NCBI GenBank assembly: GCA_003573975.1
Contig: AP018533.1
Span: forward strand, 2,294,001 to 2,358,000
Reading direction: 5' to 3'
From: Clostridiales bacterium CCNA10
GTDB lineage: Bacteria > Bacillota > Clostridia > Oscillospirales > Oscillospiraceae
DNA length: 64,000 nt
Shown here: positions 25,649 through 34,140 of the stretch, piece after piece
How positions within the stretch are numbered: position 1 is the stretch's first letter
Layout of the letters: every line of letters begins with the position of its first letter
Notes under the pieces: generated by a model
Database searches by the model: none
What the model was told of the DNA's origin: nothing
The model's input: only the letters and a program-made list of their open reading frames with translations
Translations under genes and position numbers: made by a program

Positions 25649-26851
25649 ATGCTGGAAGTCAGCTTTGATGTAATGCAAAGCGCCGCACTGGCCGCTCTTG
25701 TGGCCATGGTGGGCCGCGGGATCGTAAAACGGGTCAAATTTTTCCAGACTTATTGCATCCCCGGAGTGATTGTGGCTGGTCTGATTGTCAGTTTCATTCT
25801 CGGGATCTTGCGGAGCGCCGGGCTGTTGTCCGTCCACTTTGAGGTCACTGTTCTAAAAGAATGGTTCATGGACATTTTCTTCACCGGGGTCGGTCTGACC
25901 GCATCCTGGGCGTTAATTAAAAAGGGTGGAAAGGTGTGCATCGGGATCACCATTACCACCATCGGACTGATCCTGGGTCAGGACATTCTGGGCGTAGTCC
26001 TGGCTGTGCTGTTGGGGATGCACCCCCTCCACGGCCTGGGACTGGGCTCCCTGTCTCTGATGGGCGGCGTGGGCACCTCCAGCGCCATCGCCCCCTCCTA
26101 TGAGGCGCTGGGCGCGGAAAACGCCGTCGTACTGGCCGTTATGTGCGCCACCTTTGGTATGGTGTTTGCCAGCCTGTGCGGCGGACCGGTGGCCCGGACG
26201 CTGATCAAGCGCCACCATCTGCACGGAGAGGCGCGGATGGCCGAGTCTGAGTCCGAGGCCGTCGTCCCTCTGAATGGGAAGTCCCTGCTGAGCAGCGTAT
26301 GTCTCATCATCGTATCCGCCGGACTGGGCTCTTACATCGCCATCCTGGCCGGCAGAGTCCCCTATATCGAATTTCCCTACTTCATTGGCTGCATGATCGG
26401 CGGCGTCATCGTCCGCAATATTCTGGACGTCATCCATGTGGAGGTCCGGACCGAGGAATTGGACGCATTTGGCGATCTGTGCCTTGAGATCTTTCTGGGC
26501 ATGACCATGATGACCATTGATGTGACCAAGTTGGCAGGCGCCTTCGGCCCCTTCGTGATCATCTTTGCCGCACAGGTCATCTTCACCTGTCTGTGGGCCT
26601 ATTTCATCACCTTCCGCACCTGCGGCCGGAACTATGACGCGGCGGTGATTGCCGCAGGACACATCGGCATGGGGCTGGGCAACGGACCCAACACCATGGC
26701 CAACGAAAAGGCCGTCATGGCGGAGCACGGCTTTTCCAACGTAGGCTGGGTGGTGTATCCCCCCTTCGGACTGCTGGTCCTGGATATTTTCAACCCCATC
26801 TTCTGCTCTGTGGCCGCCGTGCCGCTGTGCCGCCTCTTCGGAATCGCCTGA
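25649..26851 (+). CDS. GltS-like sodium:glutamate symporter family protein
   Basis: 400 residues with about ten hydrophobic segments in two inverted halves. The glycine-rich reentrant motif GGVGTSSAIAPSYEALGA (near residue 140) and the C-terminal AAGHIGMGLGNGPNTMAN correspond to the paired GG-HGT motifs of the GltS fold, though here the second reads GHIGMGLG. It probably carries a dicarboxylic amino acid with sodium, but the substrate is uncertain. AGGAGG sits upstream of the ATG at 25649. It ends at a strong terminator and is monocistronic. Confidence 0.8.
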   Translation: MLEVSFDVMQSAALAALVAMVGRGIVKRVKFFQTYCIPGVIVAGLIVSFILGILRSAGLLSVHFEVTVLKEWFMDIFFTGVGLTASWALIKKGGKVCIGITITTIGLILGQDILGVVLAVLLGMHPLHGLGLGSLSLMGGVGTSSAIAPSYEALGAENAVVLAVMCATFGMVFASLCGGPVARTLIKRHHLHGEARMAESESEAVVPLNGKSLLSSVCLIIVSAGLGSYIAILAGRVPYIEFPYFIGCMIGGVIVRNILDVIHVEVRTEELDAFGDLCLEIFLGMTMMTIDVTKLAGAFGPFVIIFAAQVIFTCLWAYFITFRTCGRNYDAAVIAAGHIGMGLGNGPNTMANEKAVMAEHGFSNVGWVVYPPFGLLVLDIFNPIFCSVAAVPLCRLFGIA

Positions 26852-26948
26852 CGGAGAGAGACTGCCACCACGCTCGCTCCCAAAGTCCTCTCTAAAATGC
26901 TGAAGGAACGGGGCTTTGCAAAGCAGGGCTTGAAAACAATTCAAAGAA

Positions 26949-26998
26949 CAAGTGAGTGCGAACTGTCGAAATGGCAGTTCGCACTCGCTTGCTTTTTC
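26949..26998 (+). terminator. Terminator after GltS-like gene
   Basis: Stem AAGTGAGTGCGAACTG paired with CAGTTCGCACTCGCTT (one mismatch), followed by GCTTTTTC. Confidence 0.88.
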
Positions 26999-27187
26999 CA
27001 TGGTCCCACCCTTGCTTCGGGCCTAAAATCTGCATCTTACAGCGGACCTCAAGCGCGCTCCACAAAGAAAGCGCGAAATCAAAAAATAATTGACAAACGA
27101 TAATTTTTTGCAGCCTGTGCCGCTGTATCCAGCGGGGAAGAGAGCTTCAGGAGGACCACGACTCCATCATATAAGGGAGGGTACGCT
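26999..27187. other. Intergenic region before the chimeric hypothetical gene
   Basis: A TTGACA is present at 27090-27095, but no -10 of fair quality lies 16-18 bases downstream. AGGGAGGG at 27174-27181 serves as ribosome site for the GTG at 27188. Nothing else is recognised. Confidence 0.4.
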
Positions 27188-27832
27188 GTGGCCATCACGG
27201 TACATTTGAGCGAAATATTGAAGGAGCGGGGCATGACCGCCCTTCTACTGCTGGACCTGTGCGGGGGCGTGCTGGCCCACCCGGAGCAGCCAGGGACAGA
27301 GCAGGACCGGTTCGTCGGATTTCACCTGGTATATGAGCCCGCCCCCCTCCCCGGTGAGGAGCGAAATATCGAAGACGAGCACTGGGTGGAATACGGTACA
27401 CAGACCCTGGACGCGGGACCCTGCGGCTCTGTTCCCCTCCCGCAGAAGGTCCTGCCGGGGGAGGAGCAGGAGGATGGGACCGTGTACCTCAACGGACACG
27501 GCAGCAGCTACGCCGGCGGCGGCGACTTCGGCTTTAACCAAACGCGCAGTGAGACAGAGCGCATCAACGGCGATGTCACCCAACAGTCCACTTTCGAGTT
27601 TTCGGTGGACGTTCAGATGATCCCCCGGTCGGACGCCGTCTCCATCCAGCAGTACAGCCGGGACCAGCGGCTCCTCCGGGAGGACACCCTCACCGCCGGG
27701 GAGGCCATGGACCTGGGCGGGACCTGGACCCTCCCCTGGGCGGAGGGTGCGGCCTATACCCTGGCGGTGAAGCACAACTCCGATGGGACCTGGACCTTCA
27801 ATCTGTTTCCCGGGCCCTACCGGGAGGGCTAG
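27188..27832 (+). CDS. Hypothetical protein, possibly a chimera interrupted by an in-frame TAG
   Basis: 214 residues of unknown family. The first 16 residues (AITVHLSEILKERGMT) look like the opening of small XRE/HTH_26 regulators, but the rest of that helix-turn-helix is absent. What follows (ALLLLDLCGGVLA, then a beta-rich region with YLNGHGSSYAGGGDFGFNQ) resembles an exported or lipoprotein-like domain that has lost its true start. After the TAG at 27830 the same frame continues for 28 more sense codons (SLTVWFLDTQVMGVPVTVEL) to TGA at 27917-27919. It may be a decayed gene, a read-through product, or a short intact protein. The neighbours give no clue. Confidence 0.5.
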   Translation: MAITVHLSEILKERGMTALLLLDLCGGVLAHPEQPGTEQDRFVGFHLVYEPAPLPGEERNIEDEHWVEYGTQTLDAGPCGSVPLPQKVLPGEEQEDGTVYLNGHGSSYAGGGDFGFNQTRSETERINGDVTQQSTFEFSVDVQMIPRSDAVSIQQYSRDQRLLREDTLTAGEAMDLGGTWTLPWAEGAAYTLAVKHNSDGTWTFNLFPGPYREG

Positions 27833-27936
27833 GCCGCTTCTCTCACCGTCTGGTTTCTGGACACTCAGGTGATGGGCGTCCCGGTGACGGTGGAGCTGGA
27901 GCGGACGGCCCCAGCCTGAACCCAGACCCTCACACA

Positions 27937-27979
27937 GCACAGCGCCCCGGAGAAGCACCGCTTCTCCGGGGCGCTGTGC
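27937..27979. terminator. Strong hairpin between convergent genes
   Basis: Perfect 20-base stem with a three-base loop (27937-27956 with 27960-27979). T runs are lacking, but it separates the hypothetical gene from the 3' end of the spoIIIA operon. Confidence 0.65.
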
Positions 27980-27998
27980 CAATTCCAGCCTGCCGGTC

Positions 27999-28607
27999 TC
28001 ACTCCTCCACCGCGATGATCTTCACCTGGTCCGCTGAGAAGCCCGCCGTCTGGTTGACTACGTCCACGATCCGCGCCGTGTCCGCGTCGGTCAGACTGCC
28101 CTCCGGAGCGGCCACCGCCAGACTGAGGGCGTTCTCCCCAATGAAGGCCACGCAGTCGGTATAGCCCTTGGCAATGACCAGATTTTCGATCTGGGCCTCC
28201 GTTACTGTGTAGTCTGCCATGGTCTGGATGCTGGCATTGGCCTCATCCTTCAGGGTCTGGTCCGCCGACTCCTTCCCGGCGGCCTCCTGGAGCAGGGCAA
28301 GGGCACTGTCCCGGGACTGCTGGCGGTTGAGGCGCGCGGTGTCAAAATAGCTCCCGCCCGCAGAGGCCGTCCCACCGCCGTCGCTCTGCCCCGTCTGGCC
28401 GCTCCCGTCCGAACCAGGGGCGGAGGAGCCGCCGCCGCTCACCAGCGGATCCTCCTTCCCCACCATGGCGGACTCCCCCAGGGTCTTGCCTACTTCCTGC
28501 TCATAGTTCCAGTTCAAATAGACCGCCGCACACACAAATACCGCGATGGCCGCCACCACCATATTTCGCTTCCACAGCTGAGACAGGTTTTTTCCCTTCG
28601 TTTTCAT
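27999..28607 (-). CDS. spoIIIAH: Stage III sporulation protein AH
   Basis: 202 residues. The mother-cell membrane protein contacts forespore SpoIIQ across the intermembrane space and forms part of the SpoIIIA-SpoIIQ channel. One N-terminal membrane segment (about 17-34) is followed by a Gly/Ser-rich linker (about 55-90) and a ring-building domain (about 95-200) with YTVTEAQIENLVIAKGY. GGAGGAG lies six bases before the ATG at 28607. It is last in the operon, 92 bases after spoIIIAG. Confidence 0.9.
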   Translation of the reverse strand: MKTKGKNLSQLWKRNMVVAAIAVFVCAAVYLNWNYEQEVGKTLGESAMVGKEDPLVSGGGSSAPGSDGSGQTGQSDGGGTASAGGSYFDTARLNRQQSRDSALALLQEAAGKESADQTLKDEANASIQTMADYTVTEAQIENLVIAKGYTDCVAFIGENALSLAVAAPEGSLTDADTARIVDVVNQTAGFSADQVKIIAVEE

Positions 28608-28699
28608 GCTGAACTCCTCCCATTCTTCCATTTTAACAATATTTTGTTCCACTTGGATCCTGTTTTCCTCCACTGCCGTCCCATCTGCCGCGGTCCTCC

Positions 28700-29212
28700 C
28701 TATGGATCGCCCTGGCAGACGGTGATGCAGTCGCTGCCCAGCCCCGTCAGGGCGGACACCGCCCGGATCACCTGGAGCCGCACTCCTGGGTCGTCCCCGC
28801 CGGCGCACACCACCAGCGCCCCCCGGAACTGGGGGGCCACGGTCTGGAGCGGGACCACCTCCTGACTGCCTGAGCCACGCCCCAGGGTCACGGTGGAGAC
28901 GCTGCGCTCCCCCTCCCCCCGGCTCTGAGTGTCCTGGGCCAGGACCTGCCGGCTGCCGCTCTTCAGGGTCAGCATGACCTCCGTCTCCCCCGCTCCATGG
29001 ATGCCGGACAGGGTGCGGGCCAGCTTCTCCTCCAGCTCCTCCAGCTGGAAAAACGCCTCCCCGTCCGCCCGCTCCTCCTCTGCCGGGGGGCGGGACTCCC
29101 CCGTGGGGAGCAGCAGCAGGAGCACCCCCACTGCAATGACCAGCAGCGCATACCGATAGCGGTCCAGGACCGCCTTCCACCGCTCCATTCCCTTGGGCCA
29201 TGAGATCTTCAC
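28700..29212 (-). CDS. spoIIIAG: Stage III sporulation protein AG
   Basis: 170 residues. One membrane helix (about 20-38) is followed by an acidic stretch and a periplasm-like ring-building domain (IHGAGETEVMLTLKSG). SpoIIIAG forms a large ring in the feeding-tube apparatus between mother cell and forespore. Its start overlaps the spoIIIAF stop by four bases, indicating coupling. Confidence 0.92.
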   Translation of the reverse strand: MKISWPKGMERWKAVLDRYRYALLVIAVGVLLLLLPTGESRPPAEEERADGEAFFQLEELEEKLARTLSGIHGAGETEVMLTLKSGSRQVLAQDTQSRGEGERSVSTVTLGRGSGSQEVVPLQTVAPQFRGALVVCAGGDDPGVRLQVIRAVSALTGLGSDCITVCQGDP

Positions 29213-29706
29213 GGCGACTCCTCCTCTGTTTCAAAGCTCTGATGGGCCTCCGGGACCCCCAGCTCAGTCCAAATCGTCCGGGACAGTGCCGCCCGCTGCG
29301 CCGTGGTCAGCGTTCCCCGCACCGTGACCCGGTCCGGGAGCCAGCCCTCCCCTCCGGCGCTTGCGCAGGTCACCTGCGCCGTGCACGCCGCTCCCAGCTC
29401 TGCCGCCTTGTCCGCAATATATGCGGCGCAGGACTGCTCTATGACGGCGCCCACCGTCTCCGCCCGGGTCTGCTCCAGCTCCTGCCGCTGTACCGCCATG
29501 ACCTGTCCGTACTCCTCCAGCCACGCCTCCGGCTCCATGGGCTCCAGCCGGAGCACCGGCCCCAGCACCGCCGCCAGCACCGCCAGCCCACAGGCCAGCC
29601 GCCCCACCCGCCGCACCGGCCCGTCTGGCATCAGGCTGTTGGCCAAGGCGCACAGGATGGCCGCCGCCGTCACCCCGGTCAGCCAGTTCCCTACCAGTTC
29701 CATCAT
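29209..29706 (-). CDS. spoIIIAF: Stage III sporulation protein AF
   Basis: 165 residues. Two membrane segments (about 8-24 and 36-52) are followed by a ring-building-like soluble domain (VIEQSCAAYIADKAAELG). It is part of the mother-cell SpoIIIA complex. Overlapping starts and stops with spoIIIAE and spoIIIAG leave little doubt. A Met one codon downstream is an alternative start. Confidence 0.9.
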   Translation of the reverse strand: MMELVGNWLTGVTAAAILCALANSLMPDGPVRRVGRLACGLAVLAAVLGPVLRLEPMEPEAWLEEYGQVMAVQRQELEQTRAETVGAVIEQSCAAYIADKAAELGAACTAQVTCASAGGEGWLPDRVTVRGTLTTAQRAALSRTIWTELGVPEAHQSFETEEESP

Positions 29707-30773
29707 CCCATCACCGCCGATACTGCCGAGACGATGCTGAACAGCAGCACCAGGGCACAGCTCCCCGTCATCCCCAGGATCAGGCCGAAGGCTCCGCCCA
29801 GGTTGTCCATCAAACCGCTGAGCCGGGGGCCCGCCACCGTCCCGGTGAGGGCTGCCGCCCCCTTATAGGTCAGGTAGTGGAGGGCCAGTTGTAAAAACGG
29901 CGTCAAACAGATGGCCAGTACCACCAGCATCCCCACCACCCCCACAGTGCCCCGCAGGACTCCCGCTCCGGCCAGCACCGTCTCCGCCGCGTCGGACAGG
30001 ATCCCGCCCACCACGGGGATGGCCCGGGAGATGGTCATTTTCGCCGCCTTTACCGCCGCGGCATCCGCCGAGCCCGCAATGGCTCCGCTGGCGGTGAGAT
30101 AGCCCACAAAGACCAGCAGGCCCGCCGTCAGCAGAAAGACGATGGTCCCCTTGATCAGGGCGGCCAGCTTTTTCAGCCCGTCGCTGCCCAGGGCAGCGTG
30201 GGCACAGCAGGCCGCGATGTACGCATACAGCAGGGGGACCAGCAGGCCGTCGATCCCCCGGATGAGCAGACTGGAGCACAGCACGGTGGCACCCTGCCGC
30301 ACTGCCGCGCCGGAGACCCCTCCGGTGGCCGCGGTGAGGGTGGCCATGGCAGGCAGCAGCAGCCCGGAAAAATCGTCCATCTTGGCGATGGTTTCCCGCC
30401 CCAGGCCCACCATCACCGTCATGTCGCTCACCGTCAGGGCGGTGACCGCCAGGGCCCCGGCCATCTCCACCGCCTGGAGCCCGCCGGACCGGCCCTCCAG
30501 GCAGGCCCCCTCCGCCAGGCCGCACAGCAGGACCACTGCCATCAGTTTCAGCCCCAGCCGGAGGCTGCGCCGGATCAGCCCGTCCAGCTGCGCCCCGGCG
30601 GCGCTCAAAATGCTCCTGGCTCCGGCCTCCAGGCCGTCCGTCCCCTCCACGCCGTACCCCTCCGCCTCCTCCAGCAGCTCGTCCACCTGAGGGAAGGAGG
30701 GGACCTCCGCCCCGGAACAGGGCACGGCCAGCAGGGGAAGCAGCAGGAGCAGCGCCAAAATCAACCGTCTCAT
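29703..30773 (-). CDS. spoIIIAE: Stage III sporulation protein AE
   Basis: 356 residues. An N-terminal signal-like segment (about 4-20) is followed by a polytopic membrane domain with GYLTASGAIAGSADAAAVKAAK and ISRAIPVVGGILSDAAETVL, the highly conserved part of the family. It is thought to form part of the membrane platform of the SpoIIIA channel. ATG at 30773 overlaps the spoIIIAD stop (ATGA). The frame is open further upstream, but that part lies inside spoIIIAD. Confidence 0.92.
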   Translation of the reverse strand: MRRLILALLLLLPLLAVPCSGAEVPSFPQVDELLEEAEGYGVEGTDGLEAGARSILSAAGAQLDGLIRRSLRLGLKLMAVVLLCGLAEGACLEGRSGGLQAVEMAGALAVTALTVSDMTVMVGLGRETIAKMDDFSGLLLPAMATLTAATGGVSGAAVRQGATVLCSSLLIRGIDGLLVPLLYAYIAACCAHAALGSDGLKKLAALIKGTIVFLLTAGLLVFVGYLTASGAIAGSADAAAVKAAKMTISRAIPVVGGILSDAAETVLAGAGVLRGTVGVVGMLVVLAICLTPFLQLALHYLTYKGAAALTGTVAGPRLSGLMDNLGGAFGLILGMTGSCALVLLFSIVSAVSAVMG

Positions 30774-31171
30774 ATCAGCATCTCCGCCATCGTCTCCACC
30801 ACACCCCGCACCAGCGGCAGGGCCGCCGCCAGCGCCAGCACTGTCCCCGCCGTCTCCACAAAGGAGGCGATCCCGCCCTCCCCCGCAGAGCGGCACACTT
30901 CCGAGGTGAGCCTGGTCACCACCGACAGAACGACCGTTTTGAGCACCGGCTCCACCACACCCCGGTCCAGTCCGGCCAGCAGGGCCAATTCCTCCATCAG
31001 GCGGGCCGTCTCCCGCAGGCCGTCCCACGCCGCCAGCAGGATCCACACCCCAGCGGCCAGGGACAGCAGCAGGGCCAGTTCCGGCGCGCCCCGCCGGAGC
31101 ACCGCGCCGCACAGGGCGGCGGTCACCGCCACGGCCGCCGCCTTCCCCATCAGCTCCACCGGCTCCATCAC
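30770..31171 (-). CDS. spoIIIAD: Stage III sporulation protein AD
   Basis: 133 residues with about four membrane segments. It is similar in layout to SpoIIIAC with an added N-terminal half, as known for this pair. The GLDRGVVEPVLKTVVLSVVTRLTSEVC segment contains the conserved polar residues. It overlaps both neighbours by four bases. Confidence 0.9.
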   Translation of the reverse strand: MMEPVELMGKAAAVAVTAALCGAVLRRGAPELALLLSLAAGVWILLAAWDGLRETARLMEELALLAGLDRGVVEPVLKTVVLSVVTRLTSEVCRSAGEGGIASFVETAGTVLALAAALPLVRGVVETMAEMLI

Positions 31172-31362
31172 AGCTGAAATAGGGTCTTGACCAGAGTGAA
31201 CAGGGCGGCGATCTCCCGCACCACCATCATCAGCACCACCACCAGCCCCGCCAGGGTGGTCATCATGGCCTGCTCGTCTCTTCCCGCCCGGCTCAACACC
31301 TGGTTGAGTACCGCAACCAGGATGCCGATGGCCGCGATCTTAAAGATCAGGTCTACGTCCAT
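31168..31362 (-). CDS. spoIIIAC: Stage III sporulation protein AC
   Basis: 64 residues with two membrane helices. IFKIAAIGILVAVLNQVL and GRDEQAMMTTLAG match the very conserved SpoIIIAC pattern. Its stop overlaps the spoIIIAD start. It is the smallest member of the operon and of full family length. Confidence 0.92.
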   Translation of the reverse strand: MDVDLIFKIAAIGILVAVLNQVLSRAGRDEQAMMTTLAGLVVVLMMVVREIAALFTLVKTLFQL

Positions 31363-31393
31363 TTGCCTTCCCCTCTTTCGTAATCATAGCCCC

Positions 31394-31903
31394 TCACAGG
31401 AGCAAAATCACAAGAAACGCGCCGCCCGCCAGGCTCAGCGTCTGATAGACCCGGCCCATGCGGTCCCGTTCCTTCTCCGCCCGTTCCCGCTCCCGCTCCA
31501 GGGCCTCCTCCGCCCGCTTCAGCGCCGCCCGCTGCCCGTCGGCCTCATAGCGGCCCAGCACCTCTCCTAGGGGGAGCAGCGCAGCCCGGCCCTCCGGGCT
31601 CAGCTCCGCCAGCTCCGCCGTCAGCCGCCGCCAGCTGTCTCCAAAGGGAGCCCGGTCCAACTCCCGGCAGGCCCGGGCGCACCGGGAAAACAGCGCGCTG
31701 GCCGGCTCCCGGGTGCGGCTGGACAGGTCCTCCAGCAGCTCCGGCAGGGCGGTCCCCCGCTCCCACAGCTCCTGCTCCAGAAGCTCCAGACCGTCGATCA
31801 CCGCCTCCGCCGCCCGCACTCTGCCTCTCAGCTCCTCCACCGCCCGCCAGCCTGCCCAGAGGGCTCCAAAGGCCACCAATGCCGCCCCCAGCGCCCGGAT
31901 CAT
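31394..31903 (-). CDS. spoIIIAB: Stage III sporulation protein AB
   Basis: 169 residues. An N-terminal membrane helix (about 3-20), a coiled-coil-rich middle and a C-terminal membrane helix (about 152-169) give the GspF-like layout of SpoIIIAB. The region before the last helix (ERERERAEKERDRMGRVYQ) is highly charged. The start overlaps the spoIIIAA stop by four bases. Confidence 0.9.
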   Translation of the reverse strand: MIRALGAALVAFGALWAGWRAVEELRGRVRAAEAVIDGLELLEQELWERGTALPELLEDLSSRTREPASALFSRCARACRELDRAPFGDSWRRLTAELAELSPEGRAALLPLGEVLGRYEADGQRAALKRAEEALERERERAEKERDRMGRVYQTLSLAGGAFLVILLL

Positions 31904-32820
31904 GGCAACTCCTCCACCTCGTACCGCCGCCGGTCCCCCTCCCGCCGGATGAGCACCAGCCGCCGGAACACCCCCGCCGCCATCAGCTCCCGGTACAGGG
32001 GGCGCTCCTCCAGGTCCCGGCGGTCCCAGCCGTGGGCGGTGGCCAGCAGGGCCGCCCCGCAGCCCGCCGCGGAGATCAGGGCCCTCACATCCTCCGGGGC
32101 GGTGATCTCATCTGCCGCCAGCACCTGGGGGTTCATGGAGCGCAGCAGGAGCATCAGGGCCAGGGCCTTGGGACAGCCCTCCAGCACGTCGGTGCGCGCC
32201 CCCACCTCCAGCTGGGGGCGGCCGTTCCACAGGGCGGCCACCTCCCCCCGCTCGTCGGCCACGCCCACCCGATGGGGCGTCATGCCTTCTCCGTCCGAGG
32301 CTGCCCGGATCAGGTCCCGGAGCAGCGTGGTCTTACCAGCCCCCGGGGGCGCCAGGATCAGGGTACTGTACAAGGTTCCTTCCCGCCGGAGCAGCCTGTC
32401 CGACACGGGCCGGGCCGCCCCCACCGCCTGACGGGCCACCCGGACCGCTGCCGAGGACAGGCGGCGCAGGCCCCGCAGCTCCCCGTCCCGGACCACCGCC
32501 GTGCCGCACAGGCCCACCCGGTGTCCCCCCTCTACGGTGAGGTAACCCCGGCGGAGCTGGTCGGCCACGGTGTGAAAAGAAGCCCGGCTGGCCAATTCCA
32601 GCAGCTGCTCCAGTTCCTGTCCCGTCACCGGCTCCCCGCCCAGGGGGCGCTCCCCCTCCGGCAGCACTGCCGCCATGGGCCGTCCCCACCGCAGCCGCAG
32701 CTCCTCCACCCGGGCCCTCTGATCCGCTGGGAGGGCCATGGCCTCCTGCCTCAGACGCAGGGGGAGGACCCGCACCGCCTGCTCAAATCCTTGGATCTTC
32801 TTCTCTTCCATGTTCCACAT
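31900..32820 (-). CDS. spoIIIAA: Stage III sporulation protein AA (secretion-type ATPase)
   Basis: 306 residues. The Walker A motif APPGAGKTTLLRD lies near residue 157, Walker B in LAADEITAPED, and ADERGE is the arginine-finger or Asp-box region. It powers the SpoIIIA apparatus and resembles secretion-system ATPases. It is first in the operon, behind a sigma-E promoter. ATG at 32820 or GTG at 32823 (AAAGG upstream) is preferred; ATG at 32811 is possible. Confidence 0.93.
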   Translation of the reverse strand: MWNMEEKKIQGFEQAVRVLPLRLRQEAMALPADQRARVEELRLRWGRPMAAVLPEGERPLGGEPVTGQELEQLLELASRASFHTVADQLRRGYLTVEGGHRVGLCGTAVVRDGELRGLRRLSSAAVRVARQAVGAARPVSDRLLRREGTLYSTLILAPPGAGKTTLLRDLIRAASDGEGMTPHRVGVADERGEVAALWNGRPQLEVGARTDVLEGCPKALALMLLLRSMNPQVLAADEITAPEDVRALISAAGCGAALLATAHGWDRRDLEERPLYRELMAAGVFRRLVLIRREGDRRRYEVEELP

Positions 32821-32838
32821 CACCGGCCTTTGCCCTAC

Positions 32839-32867
32839 ATCCTATGTGGACAGGCCGTGGGATATGA
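32839..32867 (-). promoter_or_regulatory. Sigma-E promoter of the spoIIIA operon
   Basis: On the minus strand -35 TCATATC and -10 CATAGGAT are separated by exactly 14 bases, matching the mother-cell sigma-E consensus (KMATATT-14-CATACAHT) with few departures. It lies about 20 bases upstream of spoIIIAA. Confidence 0.7.
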
Positions 32868-32914
32868 CAGCCGTTCTCCGCCCCCTTTTTTGCGATATTT
32901 TTCGCACATTTATC

Positions 32915-32943
32915 TTGACAGCCGCCCTTTGATGTGATATATT
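32915..32943 (+). promoter_or_regulatory. Sigma-A promoter and dyad operator of the DUF3796-XRE operon
   Basis: Perfect -35 TTGACA and -10 TATATT with a 17-base spacer. The dyad GTGATATATTTCAC (32934-32947, two mismatches in the centre) covers the -10, a natural place for autorepression by the XRE protein encoded downstream. Confidence 0.7.
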
Positions 32944-32992
32944 TCACTCATAAAATGTGAGAAATACTTCGCATCAGAAAGGAGACTTCCCC

Positions 32993-33346
32993 ATGAAGCA
33001 CCCATTCAACTGTATGGGCCTGCTGGCCCTCCCCGCCCTGGCCGCCCTGCTCTTCCTGCCCACCGGAGACCCGGCTTTCCTGGGATTTTTGGGTTTTCTG
33101 GTCTTTCTCCGCTACTTCTGGGTCAATCCGGATGAGCTGTTTCTCCTCACACTCCGCCAGGCGGCCACCGCCGCCTTTGTGGCGGAATGTACCCTGCTGG
33201 GGCCCCTCCTGCTGTTCTTCCACTTCCTGTCCCCGGACCGCAGCCCCATGCCCCAGGCGCTGGGACTGAGCTTCGGCCTCTCCCTCATCCTCTTCTGCCT
33301 GTACCACAGCTGGCTGGAGTGGAAGGAGGCCCGGGAGAGCCTATGA
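32993..33346 (+). CDS. DUF3796-type small membrane protein
   Basis: 117 residues with three or four membrane segments. The opening [19 protein letters not shown] and [10 protein letters not shown] resemble DUF3796 proteins, which are almost always encoded next to a short XRE regulator, as here. Function is unknown. AAAGGAG eight bases upstream supports ATG at 32993 rather than the longer frame from 32957. The stop overlaps the next start as ATGA. Confidence 0.7.
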   Translation: MKHPFNCMGLLALPALAALLFLPTGDPAFLGFLGFLVFLRYFWVNPDELFLLTLRQAATAAFVAECTLLGPLLLFFHFLSPDRSPMPQALGLSFGLSLILFCLYHSWLEWKEARESL

Positions 33347-33540
33347 GCCTGACCACAAAGCTCCGGGAGTACCGGGCCCGGGACAAGCTGAGCCAGGAGG
33401 AGCTGGCCCGGAAGGTGGGGGTCCGGCGGGAGACCATCGGAAATCTGGAAAACGGGAAGTACAACCCCTCCCTCAAGCTGGCTATGGACATCGCCAACGT
33501 GTTCGGCTGTACTGTGGAGGAGCTGTTTCAATTCCACTGA
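33343..33540 (+). CDS. XRE-family helix-turn-helix regulator (65 residues)
   Basis: A single Cro/C1-type helix-turn-helix: [40 protein letters not shown], then [10 protein letters not shown]. It belongs to the short YozG-like group that pairs with membrane proteins. It overlaps the upstream gene by four bases. Autoregulation through the dyad at 32934 is likely but inferred. Confidence 0.9.
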   Translation: MSLTTKLREYRARDKLSQEELARKVGVRRETIGNLENGKYNPSLKLAMDIANVFGCTVEELFQFH

Positions 33541-33577
33541 CAGGACGGCAGAGCGAACCCGCTCCGCATACAAAACA

Positions 33578-33613
33578 GAGCCGGGCGTCTGCATCAGCAG
33601 ACGCCCGGCTCGT
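33578..33613. terminator. Bidirectional terminator between XRE and Asp23 genes
   Basis: Perfect 15-base stem GAGCCGGGCGTCTGC and its complement, loop ATCA. T-rich sequence follows on both strands. Confidence 0.88.
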
Positions 33614-33627
33614 TCTCTTGTTTATAA

Positions 33628-34008
33628 TCAGGCCTTGGCCGCAGCGGGGAAGGTGATCCCGCCCACGTTGACGTTCACAGCGGCAATCTCCAGTCCGGTC
33701 ATGGACTCCACGGCGTTTTTCACCGCATCCTGTACCGCCTTGCCCACCTCGGGGATGGTGTGTCCATAGGCCATCAGGATGGACAGCTCGGCAGTCACCG
33801 TCTCGTCCGTCATCTGGATGTGGACGCCCTTGGCCAGCGTCTTTTTGCCCAGCAGCTCAGCGATGTCGCTGCCCAAATTGGCGGCCAGGCTGCTGACCCC
33901 CTCCACCTCCAGGGCGGCGGCGGCGGCGATGCCGGCCAGCACCTCTTCAGAAATATGGATATTGCCCAGCTCGTCAGAGCGGGAGACATAGTCCTTGTTC
34001 TCACTCAC
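33628..34008 (-). CDS. Asp23/Gls24-family envelope stress protein
   Basis: 126 residues. The opening GNIHISEEVLAGIAAAAALEVEGV, the central VHIQMTDETVTAELSI and the terminal VNVNVGGITF are the family pattern. Proteins of this family associate with the membrane and are linked to cell-envelope stress in Firmicutes. It is monocistronic, with its own promoter. Confidence 0.93.
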   Translation of the reverse strand: MSENKDYVSRSDELGNIHISEEVLAGIAAAAALEVEGVSSLAANLGSDIAELLGKKTLAKGVHIQMTDETVTAELSILMAYGHTIPEVGKAVQDAVKNAVESMTGLEIAAVNVNVGGITFPAAAKA

Positions 34009-34062
34009 GGATGGTCACGCTCCTTATCATACGTTACAGTTCCTGCTCGGGTATTTTTTGTT

Positions 34063-34091
34063 ATTGTACCACGCAAACGGGGATTTGACAA
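34063..34091 (-). promoter_or_regulatory. Asp23-gene promoter
   Basis: -35 TTGTCA and -10 TACAAT on the minus strand, 17-base spacer, with a leader of about 50 bases. Confidence 0.7.
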
Positions 34092-34140
34092 CCGAAACCT
34101 GAAAAAGTCCGGGTCCGGCGCTGCGCGCCTGTGGGAAGTC

